Shown here: one piece after another, positions 15,501 to 27,377 of the stretch
Position numbering within the stretch: position 1 is the first letter of the stretch
Layout: every line of letters begins with the position of its first letter
NCBI RefSeq assembly: GCF_045679555.1
Contig: NC_092087.1
Span: 79,911,305-79,975,304, forward strand
DNA length: 64,000 nucleotides
Reading direction: 5' to 3'
From: Salvelinus alpinus
Taxonomy: Eukaryota; Chordata; Actinopteri; Salmoniformes; Salmonidae
The notes under the pieces: model-generated
Told to the model about the DNA's origin: nothing
The model's database searches: none
What the model saw: only the letters and a program-made list of their open reading frames with translations
Translations under genes and position numbers: made by a program

Positions 15501-18500
15501 ATCCGCTACAAGACCATGGTGCTTGCCTACGGAGCTGTGAGGGGAACGGCACCTCCGTACCTTCAGGCTCTGATCAGGCCCTACACCCAAACAAGGGCAC
15601 TGCGTTCATCCACCTCTGGCCTGCTCGCCTCCCTACCTCTGAGGAAGTACAGTTCCCGCTCAGCCCAGTCAAAACTGTTCGCTGCTCTGGCACCCCAATG
15701 GTGGAACAAACTCCCTCACGACGCCAGGTCAGCGGAGTCAATCACCACCTTCCGGAGACACCTGAAACCCCACCTCTTTAAGGAATACCTAGGATAGGAT
15801 AAAGTAATCCTTCTAACCCCCCCCCCTTAAAAGAGTTAGATGCACTATTGTAAAGTGGTTGTTCCACTGGATATCATAAGGTGAATGCACCAATTTGTAA
15901 GTCGCTCTGGATAAGAGCGTCTGCTAAATGACTTAAATGTAATGTAAATGTAGTACTGACCAATGGTAGGCCTGCATGAAGTCCGTGACGGCCACCTGTT
16001 TGCTGGCCTGGAACTTGAGCAGTTTGAGGAGGTCCTGGGTGAATCTCTTCACCTGGGCACGGTGGGTCAGGGTCAGCAGACGCTTGGTCCCCATGCCAAG
16101 GATCTGGAGTTGAGAGAGGAAAAACAGATTCATTCATGCTTTGTTTACTTCAGGGTCGCCACCACTGAGAGTGTATACTAGCACTTCCTGCTGCAATAAT
16201 CTATTAGATGTTGTACTAATTGTTTCTGTCAGGGATCTAACCTCAAGTCTGTTGAAGTGTGTAATGAGAAACAAAGTGGGCAAGGCTTTGTCAGAAGGGA
16301 TAGCAGATGGTCTCCCAGTCTCTTCATTGTGTGTTTGAGCTAGGAAGTCACTAAACTAGCAAGATTAAAAGTGATCCATCATGTGTCAATTAATTGAGCT
16401 TGAGTAACTGCCATCTTTGATTATCTGTGTAATGGAGCGATTTATTAAACTGTGCGTGTGTGTGTGTGTATGCATAATACCTGCAGTACGTGAGGCACAG
16501 CCTCCAGTAGCTCCAGCAGCTTAGAGTATCCGTAGTCAGAGACCCTACACTGCTTGGCATAGTGGTGGTGGTAGGCAGGTATGAACTTGCCGATGGGCAT
16601 CAGGTTGCAGGGCTGACCCTTCATCAGGTCAATGAGCTCTCTACTGAACTGGATCAACTGGGGGTTCCCCACCGGGGACTTGCACCGCTGCGTCCACTGG
16701 TCTATGACACACACAGCAAGAGGTTTTAATGACTTCTACTATGATAGTAGTATGGGTGCAGCTCTGTCTTGGAGTGCTGGTATCTGTGTCAGCAGCACAG
16801 TATCCACCTACTAAAAATGTCAGGAAAGCAGTTTTTAGCTCAACATATCTCCGACACAATTCTTATTGCCTCCCGAGTATCTTCAAGTGTCTTTGAGAAT
16901 GGTCTTATGCGATAGGGGTCTCCATTTTTAATGAATATAGGGTTTCAATTCTATAGGTTTGTATTGCTTTTATGAACCCCAGGGGATTCCTCTGCGAGTC
17001 TAAATAAAAGGTTTTCAATGTCATTCTCCCCGAGGGTTAGGGCTGAGAGTCAGGTCAGTACCTGTGTTGGATGCGGGCGGCTTGTTGTGGATCCACTTGA
17101 TGACCTTGAAGCCGTTCTGAGCAGTGATGATGTTAATGCCTGGTATACAGGTGATGAGGTGCTCCAAGGGGACACTCCCCTCCTCCTCCCCCTCCTCAGA
17201 CACCGCCAGGGGGCCCAACTCTGATGCATAGCACTCGGAGAAACTGAGTCACAGGAAAGCAAAATGAATATTCATGAAACACAAAATCTAGTAACATTTA
17301 CAGTGTTACACGAAATTCCAAATGGCCATTGTACTCCATTTGTATGAAATGGGTTCTAGAAATATTGATTTGATTAATTAAAAATGGTCTTTCCCATAAA
17401 CGTTCACTTTGATTTCAAGGCAGATCCCTCTGACTCCATTTATTGAATTCAACTTTATTAAGCATCCACTGTCCGTTAATCTATCCAGGCAGAGACAGCG
17501 TTGGTTACCTGAGCAGGGGCAGGGTTCCCTCATGGGACTGTAGCAGACAGTGGACCTGGGAGGCCAGGGTCTTCAGAGACACCACCACAAAAGGAATCTT
17601 ATACGAGTCTGGGTCAAAGTCTGCCTCACTACAGGGGGGACATAGAGATCGAGCTCTTATGAAATACTTTTTCAAAAAGAGTCTTGTAAGATGACATAAA
17701 TGTGAGTGAGTGTGTGTGTGTGTGCATATGGGTCTTTCAGTCTATCCCCACCTGAAGTTCTGCTGTGTGTAGTGGTAACTGCAGACAGGCTCGTGGTACT
17801 CCAACTGTTCAAACACCACAGGACTACCATTAGCCGAGGACCCCTCCTGGGACTGAGACGACCCCAGAGGGCTCTGCCTGGCCTGGCTACTGGGGAGGAG
17901 ACACACCAGCCTGCCTCCACCCTGCTCCCTCACCGCCACCACCTCTTGTAGTCTGTATAGGTCGCTCACCACCAGCTTACGACCAAATCTGGGGAGAGGT
18001 GGAAAGGAATTAATAAACTACATTGACATAGCCTCCGTTTACACAGGCAGCCCAATTCTGATGTTTTTTCCCCACTGATTGGTCTTTTAACCAATCAAAT
18101 CAGATCTTCTCACATCAGATCTTATTGGCCAAAAGTCCAATTATTGAAAAAAAAGATCAGGGCCCATTTTCCCAAAAGCATCTTAAGGATAAGTTCATTA
18201 GAACTATAGGATCCCATAGTTCTAATGTTGAACTTAGCATTAACATGCTTTTGGGAAAAAGTATAGTGTAAACTCAGCCACAGTACTTAACATTGCATAG
18301 GACTAACTCCTACAGAGGTGGAGGGAGGTTGAGTGATGAGGAAAGAAGCAACATGACTCACTTTTTCTCGTAGATTTCAGTGAACTTGAAAAGGGGAAGA
18401 CAGCTGGCTGGCGCGTCCTGGAGAATCTGGAAGATTTCAGAGCTGTAGAAAGAGGAAACCGTTTCATACCATCCGAATCCATCTCAAACCAGGCACAAAT

Positions 18501-21500
18501 CATGTTTTGGCGACATTTTAAAAAGGATAGTGACGAGTTCGCCCGATCGAAGACATGAAACTGCCAAATGATGTGACACGTATGGGAGAGAGTACTACCT
18601 CAATGTTAGCTGTACTGTACATACCGGAGCATGGCTAGAGACTTGTTGCCGGCCCCGGTGATGAGGGAGACGTGGATGCGTTTGCTTCCTATCTTGTAGC
18701 GGTGCAGGCTGCTCACAGCACTGATGGCCTGCTGTAGGTAGACCATCTGGACGGTGGCCTTCAGCTGGTAGTCTGTGTGGGGACTCAGCTCCACGCCTTT
18801 AACCTGGAGGGAGACGCGCACGCTAGCTTCTCATGTCGTCTACGGTGTCCGCGAATGACGCACAAGCAATTTGACCTCATTGTGACAGTGAAATCCCTTC
18901 GCCTTCCTCAATGACATTGCAATAGGGCAGGGGTTCTTAAAAATTTTCAGCTCAAGACCAAAATAAGGTCTTTTTTTTCTTCTTTTTTTTTTATGTAATA
19001 AATGCAAAGAGCAGGGTTTCCCAAACTCGGTCCTCTGGACCCCAAGTTTTGGTTTTTGCCCCAACACTACACAGCTGATTCGAATAGTCAACTAATCATC
19101 AAGCTTTGATCATATGAATCAGCTGTGTAGTGTTAGGGAAAAATTCCAAAACATGCACCTCTTGGGTTCCCAAGGACAGAGTTTGGAAAACGCTGGCATA
19201 GAGTGCAGTCTACCACGTAAATACGACACAGCACTTTTGGCACAAGCACACACAGCCGCGTCAGAAAATGGCCGAATAGGTTGAATCAATACAATGACAC
19301 TAAACTACTAAATCCTGACCTCACCATCTTGCTATTTAGCCTCAAATGGGAGACCGATTAATTTAAAGCTCTATACATCTATAATGAACAGCATCAGAAT
19401 AGTGTCTGTACAGGACTCACCCGTCCGTGTCTGGAGAAGGCGTCGTGCAGGCTCTGCTGCAGCTCCTTACGGGACATCCTGTAGTCCAGGTTGGCCACCT
19501 GTAAATCTGCCCCGTCGGAGAATGGCTCCGAGGCCTGGGGGCCCACGGGCAGACAGGGGCTGCTGCTGCCCCGGGGAGGAGGGCCTATTAGGGGGGAGGA
19601 GCGGCTCGACATGCAGGGGGATCCACTCCTGGAGCAGAGAGAAAGAGAGGAGTTGAGTGGGTTGGCAGCACCATAGGAAGGTATAGATTGAAAAGTCATG
19701 ACAAAATAATCAGTGTCAGATATTTGTGTAGCTCAATGAGGTTACTTTAAGACGATTCGTGCAGGACATTTTAAAACTAATTTGGGGGATATTCCCTTGC
19801 ATTGTTTTTTGGGGATAAAAAAGGCTCAAGTTAAAACCAAGGCATGGACTGAAGTCTCTCCTCGCCTAAAGACTGCTTACAGGGTAAGGAAACAAACGGG
19901 TAATTCTGTAGTGTCTGATGGTCTCACCGTGAGGACCAGGAGCCTTGGGATAGGCCCTGTGGCTGGGGGAGGACCGAGGCACTAAAGGTCTTGTGCAGGG
20001 TCAGCTTGCTGAAGGCAGAGGGGGTGCTGACCTGGAACTCTCCAGAGCTCCGGTCCACATGACGCTCAGAGTCAGATGCACTGCGGGGGCTGGAGAGGTC
20101 CCTCCTGATGGGGGAAGAGGAGAGAGGACATATAACTAGAAGTTTAAAGATTATGGAACTTAGCTCTCTGAAAACAATTGCATGCGAGTTTTAGGCACCA
20201 CCTCAGCGCCCGTAGTTTGAGCACAAACCACCTCATTTAGAAACAGCGGCTTATTAATTCCTACATCTGCCTATGTGTTCTACACATCCTTGGGTCGATG
20301 GACCCCTCTATAACAGGGTACATTTTGCAGGCCATTTTACAATATTGAAGGTAAAAACACATACAAGCCTGTGGGAACCAACTGTGATGGAACCATCTAA
20401 CAATTAGTAAATTTGTTCCTTCATTTTAGTCTGAAAGGGCCCCTGGCGTCCATAGCGTACCTCCTGCAGCTGAACATAGACTCTCCTATGAGGCAGGCCT
20501 TGATAGGGTGCTGCTGGGACAGCCCCTCTCCGTTACTGTGGGGGGAGGAGTTGCGCTGGACTTCCTCCAGGGGGAAGCCCCCAATCTTGGGCTTGGTCTC
20601 CAGTCCACCTAGCTCCTGCACCAGGGGGACAACCAACGTGTTACTAGATATGTAGTGGTGAATGTATTAGAATAGCCATCAGCTTGGCAGAATGGATGTG
20701 AAGTGGAAGAGGCTAATAGATAAATGATAGAGCTGAGAGGAAGAGGTCCTTAAGAATGCTGGTGATTTTTACCAAAGCTGTTTATTAAAAACAGAGCTAT
20801 ACGTTTCTACCACTGTCGTATTATTCAACCTCTTGTATTGTCATAAATGTGACATTATCATCACCGTTCTCCAGTCTTCCCATCAGCTCTATTGTCGGGT
20901 GGAGACAAAGCAACGGAGCAGCAGAATAAAAAGAGCAGAGATCAAAGTAACAGATCAAAAGCGTAGAAGAAAGAGACCATAAAAAACAGACTGTTACGGC
21001 CGGCAGGACAGGAAGCGATTACAAACAGAAGCAGGATTCTGACGAGACGAGGCATGGGATAGAGCAAAGATATGGGAGAGAGAGATATGCAATCATTAGA
21101 TGAAACATTGATCAAGGCATTAATTGACGCAAAAAAAAAAAAAAAAAAGGATCAGCCAGACATTATATGAAGCATGGGACAAAGTGTTAAAATGCCACAC
21201 ATTGATTAAAACATTACATGAAATGTTGAACGAAGCACAGAAACAGACCATGCATTAAACTACACGAAGCATGGGATGAAGCATGGCTATAGTTTAAAAG
21301 CCACAGGTTAGCGCAGGCAGAGTGGAGGACATGGACAGGGTTAGGGGAGGACAGGCGGCACGCGAGATGGGGGGGGCGACAGGATGCTGCTGACCTGAGG
21401 AAGGGTTCTGGTTTGGGGGGGAACGGGGTAAGGTGTCCCCCCGCTCCCCCTCCTGGGGCTGTAGGGCCTCTCAGGCACCGGAACGGAGAGGGGGAGCGAG

Positions 21501-24500
21501 GATTCCCTCTCTCTCTGACACTCACGCCTCGCACGCCTTTTCCTCCTAGGGGAGTGCAGCTTCTCCAGGGGAACGAAGGAAAAAGTGGAGGAGGGAAGAG
21601 GTTGAACTGGAAGCGGAGGTGGAGTATCAGATGAGGAGGGTGGTGGGATCGGGTCGTTGCCCTCAGTGGACGGAGCTGAGAAGGAGAGGGTGATGCGCCG
21701 GCCGAATACGTCCTCGTTCTCCATGCGCTTGCAGGCTCGCTCCGCCGCTTCCTGCGAGCCGAAGCGGAGGACGGCGGTGCCGGTGGCCATGGAGACGCCC
21801 AGCACCTTGCCCCCGCAGTTGTCCGAGAGGCGGCGCAGGCGGTTGCCCACGCTCTTGCCGTCGCAGCCCGGCGGCAGGTTGTACACATAGAGCAGGTTGA
21901 AACCGGGCTGGTGGGGGGAGGAAAGGAGGGAAAGAGAGAAGAGGGGACCGCTCTGGGTTTACGTTTTTGAACATTCTTTGGAAATGTGTTTTGAAATGAC
22001 AAGAGGTTTGCAGGGTCGGAGTCTTGTGATTGTGTTTATAAGCATTACACTACTGAAGATCACACTGTAGAACGAGAGGGAAGACACAGGACCCGTGTGG
22101 CTCAGTTGGTAGAGCATGGCACTTGCAAGGCCAGGGTTGTGGGTTCGATTCCCACAGAGTGACCAGTACGGACAAATATGAAAATGTAAGTCGCTCTGGA
22201 TAAGAGCATCTGCTAAATGACTCAAAAGTAAAATGTAAAGAGGTCTAGAACCATTGGAAGAGTAAAGGGCAGACTTGAGATTGCCCAGAAGTAATGCCTA
22301 AAGGGCAGATATTGTCTCTGAGCAACCAGTCAGAGTACTGTACATTTATTAAAAAGTGAACTTCTGACATTCTGCAATATGGATTACATATATCAGTCAA
22401 GCATCTCTGAAGCCTACCTGTGATTTTACAGCCTGTCTGGGCGGCAGGTCGGCTACCATCTCTTCAAAGGCCACGTGGCGGTGGGCGTGCTGCAGCAGGG
22501 CGTCCGACGTCTGACCGCTCTTATGGACCAGGATCACCTGGAAACCATGGCGATGCCGGAGGTCGCTCAGCTCGCTGGCAAAGTTCACGTCGGCTGCGAA
22601 ACGGATTCGGAACCGGGGTTAACTACATAGGTATGGAGTGGACGAACGAAATGAAAGAAAAACAGTTTTAACAATCATAATGTAAAATGAGCACACGCAC
22701 AGGAGACTAGCACCACAGTAGCAGGGGCAGTGTGTGTTTCTGCAAAGCGCCGCAGGCTCTGACGAAGCTTGTCGTCCGCAGCGTTCTTGGCGGTAGCGTT
22801 AATGTGCGCTACCGTCACCTGGAAAAAAATGTAACCAGAAGACTATCAGACATTGCTCATTTAGGTAGAGTCAGAGACTGAAGAATACAGCGGAACACTT
22901 TACCAGCTGAGGGAATCAGATCACACACTGGTTACCTGGCAGTTGTTGAGCTCCTGGATGACGGCCTTGTTCTCCTTGCTGATGTCACAGACGCAGATGA
23001 ACTCTGCCTCTCTGTGGCCCTGGAAGAAGTGGCTGCGGAGGCGCTGGACCACAGCTGCAGCAGAGCGACCGCTGGGAACGCAGCAGTTCTCTATGTCCCA
23101 GAAAACACCCACCGGAGGGATGTTCTCAGGACCTTCTGGAGAACCTGGGGGGGGGCAACGAGACGACACCAAATGTGTTCAGAAATTGAGCGAAACTGGG
23201 AGGTACTACTGTCCTGCATGTCTCTAGTGAGAATTGTTTTTGAGAAAAATGTTGGTACAGTGTGCACTTCTGAACACGACTCACATCATTACAGTGATAC
23301 ATACCATACTTTGTTGCAGATTTGCCCAGGCTGGAACCCAGCAGTAGCAGGCCGTCGGAGGAGGTCCCACAGCCGTTACACACGGGGATGGGCACTGAGG
23401 CCGACTGGGCCGGGGGCAGAGGAATGTTAGGCCACAACTTGTCTGCAGGCTGAACACGTGGAAAGAACAAGTTATCATTCTGTAGTCAGACAAAACAACT
23501 CATATCTTCAAATGTTCTAATATTGTACAGTCAGGGACGGGCAAAGAGTCATTTCTAAACGATGGGCAAATTACACAAATTGTAACTTGTATGCATGTAA
23601 CTGAACGAAGTACTGCCCGTTCCTGTATACAAGTGACACCCAATACGAGTGCCACCACCACAGTGAACAAAGAGAATTCCACCAACCTTCGTCAAACAAT
23701 CCCGGCAGAAGTGCGCCCCCGTGCGACAAACTGTGCGTTCAAGATTGAAGTGCATAGCATTAGAAGAACAGATATGTCCCGAGGTGGGTATGTGGGGGTC
23801 ACTGTGTGCTGCCAATGATCTCTGGACCCCCAGAGTGGCAGGGTTGTAATCACCACCACAGGGGTAATACCCAGCGGGAGTACCCGGGTTACAAGTCCTA
23901 TGGTGGGGGGCGGAGGTGGTAATGAATTTAGACTCGTTGTAGGGTAAAGGGATGGAGGGGTAAGAGTGGAGAGGTCTGAGAAGGCCTCCTGTACAGCAGG
24001 AGCATGGTAGGTGGGAGTGAGACTGAAAGGATAGGGGCTGGGACGTGGTGTCTACAGAGGGGATGTGGAGCTTGTAGCTCCCAGAGGGGAGTAGCGTGGC
24101 TCTAGCATCCCCTCCACCACCACCAAGGCTGGGGAAGTGCGGATGTGAGTTGAGGGTGGTTGGCGTTATTTGACTGGGTCCTAGCCTGCTGAAAGAGGCT
24201 TCCTGAGAACTTGGAGGGAGGTAGAGTGGGACACCACTGCTGACACCGACACCACTACTAATACTAGCGCCACCTCCACCACTAACAACCCCATAACCAC
24301 CCCGACCTAATGGGTCTGTGCTGCAGTGCTCACAGTGAGTGCACACGCTTACTTTGGGACTACCCCCCTGTTGTGGTAGTTGTTGGAGGGAGTCTTGCAG
24401 AAGAGGGGGCAGACAGGGAGGGGGCAGAGGGAGGGGAGTGAGGGGGAAGGGCTGGGAGGCAGCGGTATGATGCGGAGGAGGAGGCAGATCTTTCAGCGCC

Positions 24501-26389
24501 AATACTGGCTTTCTGTTGTCCATGTAATCGTTCTGGGAAAAGAAGTTAAACAAACAAAAAGGTTATTTCTCAGCATTATCATTTCATGCTTACTACTTAT
24601 TTTTTTACTTTTTTATTTGGCATTTGATTCCTGATTGATATTGTACTGCATTGTTGAGGAGAGTTAGTAAGCATTTCACTGAACAGTGCTCACGTGACCA
24701 ATAAACTTTGATTTGATGGGGAAATGTATTCTAGTTTACCCTGACCCATCTTTGTACAACTTACACCTCAGCTCTACTACACACGTGGCGTTGCTTTGCC
24801 TTCAGCGCTGTGTCAATGTGACGTTCTACCTGCTATACAAATTGACACCGACCACTTATCGTGGACATTTAGCTGATATCGTTCATTCCCTGATAGGGAC
24901 TTATTAAATAAGTGTGCTTATGTGGGCGATTGTTAATGGGACAATTGATAGCTACACCATTTAAAGTAGTAGTAGCTTTACCTTCTTTGGGATAGGGGGC
25001 GGTATTTTGACGTCAGGATGAAAAGCGTGCCCAAAGTAAACTGACTGCTACTCAGGCCCAGAAGCTAGGATATGCATATAGGTAGATTTGGATAGAAAAC
25101 AATCTAAAGTTTCTAAAACTGTTAAAATGATGTCTGTGAGTAAAACAGAACTGAAATGGCAGGCAAAACTCAGAGGACAAACCATCCCAGAAAATAAATA
25201 ATTCATCCTACCACTGATGTCAGTGGCTGGCACTTTTATAATAGGGCAAAATCATGCCCGATTGCAGTTCCTAGGGCTTCCACTAGATGTCAACAGTCTT
25301 TAGAAAGAGTTTCAGGCTGTTATTATTTTTTTTTTTTTACGAGACAGAAATTGTTGTTGTTCTAGGTGCTCCGATTTTGGCTGTAGTGTTTCCAAGCGCA
25401 TGAATGAGAGCGCGTTCTTTGGTATTTTTCTCCGGTAAAGACAATACGATTCTCCATCTTAAATGTTATCGTTTATTTGCGTATTAGGGTACCTAAGGTT
25501 TGATTAAAAAACATTGATTGACTTGTTTGGATAAGTTTATTGGCAACGTTTGGGATTCATTTTGTATGCATTTTGAAGGAGGGAAACCGAGTGGACTATT
25601 GACTGAAGCGCGCCAGCTAAACTGAGTTTTTATGGATATAAAAAAGGACTTTATCGAACAAAAGGACCATTTGTAATGTAACTGGGACCTTTTGGAGTGC
25701 CAACAGAAGAAGATCTTCAAAGGTAAGGCATATATTATATCGCTATTTCTGACTTTTGTGTCGCAACTCCCTGGTTGAAAAGGATTTGTTATGCATGTGT
25801 GTGCTGGGCGCTGTCCTCAGATAATCGCATGGTTTGCTTCCGCCGTAAAGCCTTTTTGAAATCTGACACGGCGGCTAGATTAACAACAAGTTAAGTTTTA
25901 TTTTGATGTATTGCACTTGTGATTTCATGAAAGTTTAATATTTATAGTAATTGAATTTGAATTTGGCGCTCTGCAATTTCACCGGAAGGTTTTCGAAATG
26001 CTGATCCGCAAGAATTAAGGCAAAAAAAAAAAAAATGCTACGCATAAATGTAATTAACCCTACATTCAATGTATCGTTAGTGACAATTCAGTCAATTTAT
26101 TGACTGATGGGGGTTTTGTATTTCATACCCATCATAGAACGTAAACTATCATCGGTCTCCGGCTACAATATGTCAATACTTAATTGAAGCAGAATGTAAT
26201 GTTCTCTTGGGCTGAGATGTTACATACTTGTTTGTCTGTGTTGTAACTTGGGGTGTTTTGCTGCTCGGAGGTGGAGAAGCAGTCTGTGAGTTTCCAGAGC
26301 CGGGATGAGGCCTCTTTCTCGGGATGACTGAGCCATGGGAAGGGCCTAGAACTGCATATGGATCTCTCCTTTCCCAGTCCTTCCATCAT
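8714..26389 (-). CDS. marf1: MARF1 (meiosis regulator and mRNA stability factor 1), complete, 26 coding exons
   Basis: Exons in coding order (minus strand): 26389-26228, 24532-23687, 23449-23305, 23144-22936, 22818-22701, 22593-22418, 21907-21395, 20615-20461, 20104-19928, 19628-19421, 18803-18625, 18442-18362, 17988-17752, 17628-17509, 17243-17062, 16701-16481, 16103-15961, 13519-13386, 12467-12265, 11918-11691, 11244-11005, 10453-10223, 9896-9836, 9528-9421, 9281-9123, 8952-8714. All phases agree and the sum is exactly 1,824 codons (human about 1,742). Architecture: NYN nuclease domain, two RRMs, then serial LOTUS/OST-HTH domains. MARF1 is known as an oocyte ribonuclease that destabilises selected mRNAs, including retrotransposon transcripts, and binds RNA through its LOTUS repeats. 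I chose the MM start at 26389 because the family begins MMEG; an in-frame ATG four codons upstream (26401) is possible. One acceptor or donor choice (12265, GTGGGT) rests on family alignment. Confidence 0.97.
10495..10698. repeat. hAT-like MITE relic (intron of marf1)
   Basis: The left end CAGGGGAGGGCAAACTTTG resembles the complement of the right end (GTAGTTTGCCGACCCCTG). The interior is decayed. No clear 8-bp duplication remains. Confidence 0.6.
13219..13358. mobile_element. 140-bp MITE with TTAGGG ends and 6-bp target duplication
   Basis: Perfect 12-bp terminal inverted repeats (TTAGGGTTGCAA / TTGCAACCCTAA) are flanked by the direct repeat GACCCA (13213-13218 and 13359-13364). It lies 27 bp from the donor of the marf1 exon 13519-13386. 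Confidence 0.8.
13890..15953 (+). mobile_element. 5'-truncated L2-clade LINE with open reverse transcriptase frame
   Basis: One open frame of 640 codons (13875-15797, true 5' end truncated) encodes a non-LTR reverse transcriptase. Visible motifs are [51 protein letters not shown] and the catalytic YADDTQL. The endonuclease half is missing. The 3' tail TAAGTCGCTCTGGATAAGAG plus CGTCTGCTAAATGAC is the L2-type stem-loop tail also carried by fish SINEs, followed by TGTAA-type repeats. The element lies antisense in a marf1 intron and ends about 8-10 bp from the splice donor at 15960. The absence of frame breaks suggests a recent insertion. The left border is approximate. Confidence 0.92.
18033..18285. 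repeat. Two palindromic MITE segments, probably nested
   Basis: One segment has TTTACACAGGCAGCCCAATT near 18039 and AAAAAAGATCAG near 18150 as partial arms. A second, 18172-18262, has TTTTCCCAAAAGCAT facing ATGCTTTTGGGAAAA. The first family normally ends TGTGTAAACG; a related TGTAAAC occurs after the second, so the second may have inserted into the first. Confidence 0.6.
18625..20615 (-). other. marf1: marf1 linker and RRM2 exons
   Basis: Exons 20615-20461 and 20104-19928 encode Ser-rich linker. Exons 19628-19421 and 18803-18625 encode the second RRM ([17 protein letters not shown], then [19 protein letters not shown]). The phase is continuous through all four. Confidence 0.9.
19012..19195. 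mobile_element. hAT-type MITE
   Basis: The ends CAGGGTTTCCCAAACTCGGTCC and the complement of GGACAGAGTTTGGAAAACGCTG are inverted repeats. Flanking 8-mers GCAAAGAG (19004-19011) and GCATAGAG (19196-19203) match at 7 of 8, as expected for a hAT target duplication. Confidence 0.8.
21395..21907 (-). other. marf1: marf1 RRM1 exon with Pro/Arg-rich linker
   Basis: This single 513-nt exon holds the first RRM ([10 protein letters not shown] as RNP2-like, then [17 protein letters not shown]). It continues into a proline-rich and RRKRRARR basic linker of about 90 residues that could act as a nuclear localisation or RNA-contact segment (inference). Confidence 0.88.
22090..22240 (+). repeat. tRNA-derived SINE
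   Basis: The head is tRNA-like (TGTGGCTCAGTTGGTAGAGC as A box, GGGTTCGATTCCCAC as B box), followed by the GTCGCTCTGGATAAGAGC tail shared with the L2 LINE. It is not a functional tRNA: no cloverleaf 3' half is present and the SINE body follows. It lies in a marf1 intron. Confidence 0.85.
22418..23449 (-). other. marf1: marf1 NYN endonuclease domain exons
   Basis: Exons 23449-23305, 23144-22936, 22818-22701 and 22593-22418 encode roughly residues 337-552. The motif [10 protein letters not shown] starts the NYN (PIN-like) domain. ECDISKEN-like and [14 protein letters not shown] segments carry the acidic residues expected of the metal site; the Asp in each motif is present. A CNGCGT motif precedes the domain. 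Nothing suggests loss of catalytic residues. Confidence 0.9.
24630..24717. repeat. Fragment of a dispersed fish repeat
   Basis: The segment around GCATTTCACTGAACAGTGCT...GTGACCAATAAACTTTGATTTG is a recurring salmonid repeat tail. Only a fragment is present. Confidence 0.55.
24981..26000. repeat. Long dispersed salmonid repeat (unclassified)
   Basis: The start (CTTTGGGATAGGGGGCGGTA) and the blocks TGATGTCTGTGAGTAAAACAG, TGGCAGGCAAAACTCAGAGG and TTGGCGCTCTGCAATTTCAC are recognisable as an abundant salmonid interspersed element. No intact frame is seen. It fills most of marf1 intron 1. Confidence 0.6.
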
Positions 26390-26722
26390 ACAACCTAGCA
26401 AAGCCTTTCACCATCTCGCTTCCTTCTCATGCTTCCCTAAGATAGAGAAAATAGGAAGCCCTTTGTTTTAAATGTTTCCAAGTTGGTCTTCATAAGTTTC
26501 CACTAGCTGCAATAGGGTAGCTAATGTTATCTAGCTAGCGACCACCATAGAATATTTAAACCTACCCCCACAGGGCTCTACAGAGCTACCATTTTGGGGG
26601 CATATGCTCCTAAATATTTAGCTATGCTGCCTGGAATTATAACTTGGGAGCACAGTGCCCCTAAAAAACAGAATCCAGGTAATAATTGTTGAAATGATTT
26701 CTTCGCTGTCCCGCAGCCGCAG

Positions 26723-27130
26723 TACATTTACATTTTAGTCATTTAGCAGACGCTCTTATCCAGAGCGACTTACAGTAGAGTGCATACATTTTATTATATA
26801 TATTTTTTTTTACATACTGAGACAAGGATATCCCTACCGGCCAAGAGCAGACGCTCTTATCCAGAGCGACTTACAGTAGAGTGCATACATTTTATTATAT
26901 ATTTGTTTTACATACTGAGACAAGCATATCCCTACCGGCCAAACCCTCCCTACCGGCCAAACCCTCCCTAACCCGGACGACGCTATGCCAATTGTGCGTC
27001 GCCCTACGGATCTCCCGGCTGCGACAGAGCCTGGGCGCGAACCCAGCCCAGCCTGGGCGCGAACCCAGAGACTCTGGTGGCGCAGCTAGCACTGCGATGC
27101 AGTGCCCTAGACCACTGCGCCACCCAGGAG
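26723..27130 (-). repeat. tRNA-derived SINE with an internal duplication (marf1 5' intron)
   Basis: On the minus strand the head TGGGTGGCGCAGTGGTCTAG (A box) and GGTTCGCGCCC (B box) are followed by the GCTCTGGATAAGAGCGTCTG tail. About 55 bp of the tail occurs twice (from 26746 and from 26848). Confidence 0.8.
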
Positions 27131-27221
27131 ATTGTAGTATGCAAACATGTGGTGGCACAGAAAGGAAAAGGTAGTTTCTTCAGGAGATGAGCTTCAAAAC
27201 TAGCTAGGATTCATATATTTA

Positions 27222-27377
27222 TTATTTTAGTCATTTAGCAGACACTTATCTAGAGCAGCTTATAGGAGCAATCAGCATTAAAATGCTCAGATTTTTCACC
27301 AAGTCGGCTCGGGGATTCGAACCAGCAACCTTTCCGAAACTGTCCCAAAACTCTTAACCACTAGGCTACCTGCCACC
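27222..27377 (-). repeat. tRNA-derived SINE (second copy type)
   Basis: The minus strand reads GGTGGCAGGTAGCCTAGTGG with the B box GGTTCGAATCC, ending in a diverged TAAGTGTCTGCTAAATGAC tail. Confidence 0.8.

Larger units (their letters stand above)
9836..18442 (-). other. marf1: marf1 LOTUS/OST-HTH repeat region
   Basis: Exons from 18442-18362 to 9896-9836 encode successive LOTUS domains. Each has the pattern (I/L)PxYHHHF or similar, then YGxxxLxxLLExxP. Examples are [20 protein letters not shown] (16701-16481), [20 protein letters not shown] (12467-12265) and [19 protein letters not shown] (11244-11005). Family knowledge gives eight such domains, which bind RNA (G-rich or G4). The L2 LINE sits in the 13520-15960 intron. 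Confidence 0.9.
23687..26389 (-). other. marf1: marf1 N-terminal exons (start and low-complexity Cys-rich region)
   Basis: Exon 26389-26228 encodes 54 residues ([10 protein letters not shown]...). Exon 24532-23687 encodes 282 residues rich in Pro, Ser, Gly and His, with clustered Cys (CTHCEHC, HFCRDC). After the 24532 acceptor an internal Met (DYMDN) could act as an alternative start, but the upstream exon matches the known N-terminus and splices in phase 0, so the longer form is preferred. Confidence 0.85.

Noticed and set aside
20990..21300. Recurring CATGGGAT/GAAGCATGG motifs in a marf1 intron
   Set aside because: Too irregular to define a repeat unit with confidence; no coding or structural signal.
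22090..22170. tRNA-like sequence with A and B boxes (also near 26990-27130, 27290-27377 and 62780-62850)
   Set aside because: These are heads of SINEs: they run into SINE bodies and the L2-like tail, and lack a full cloverleaf.
23591..23818. Plus-strand open frame over the marf1 exon end
   Set aside because: Antisense to a well-supported marf1 exon and its donor, with no family resemblance.
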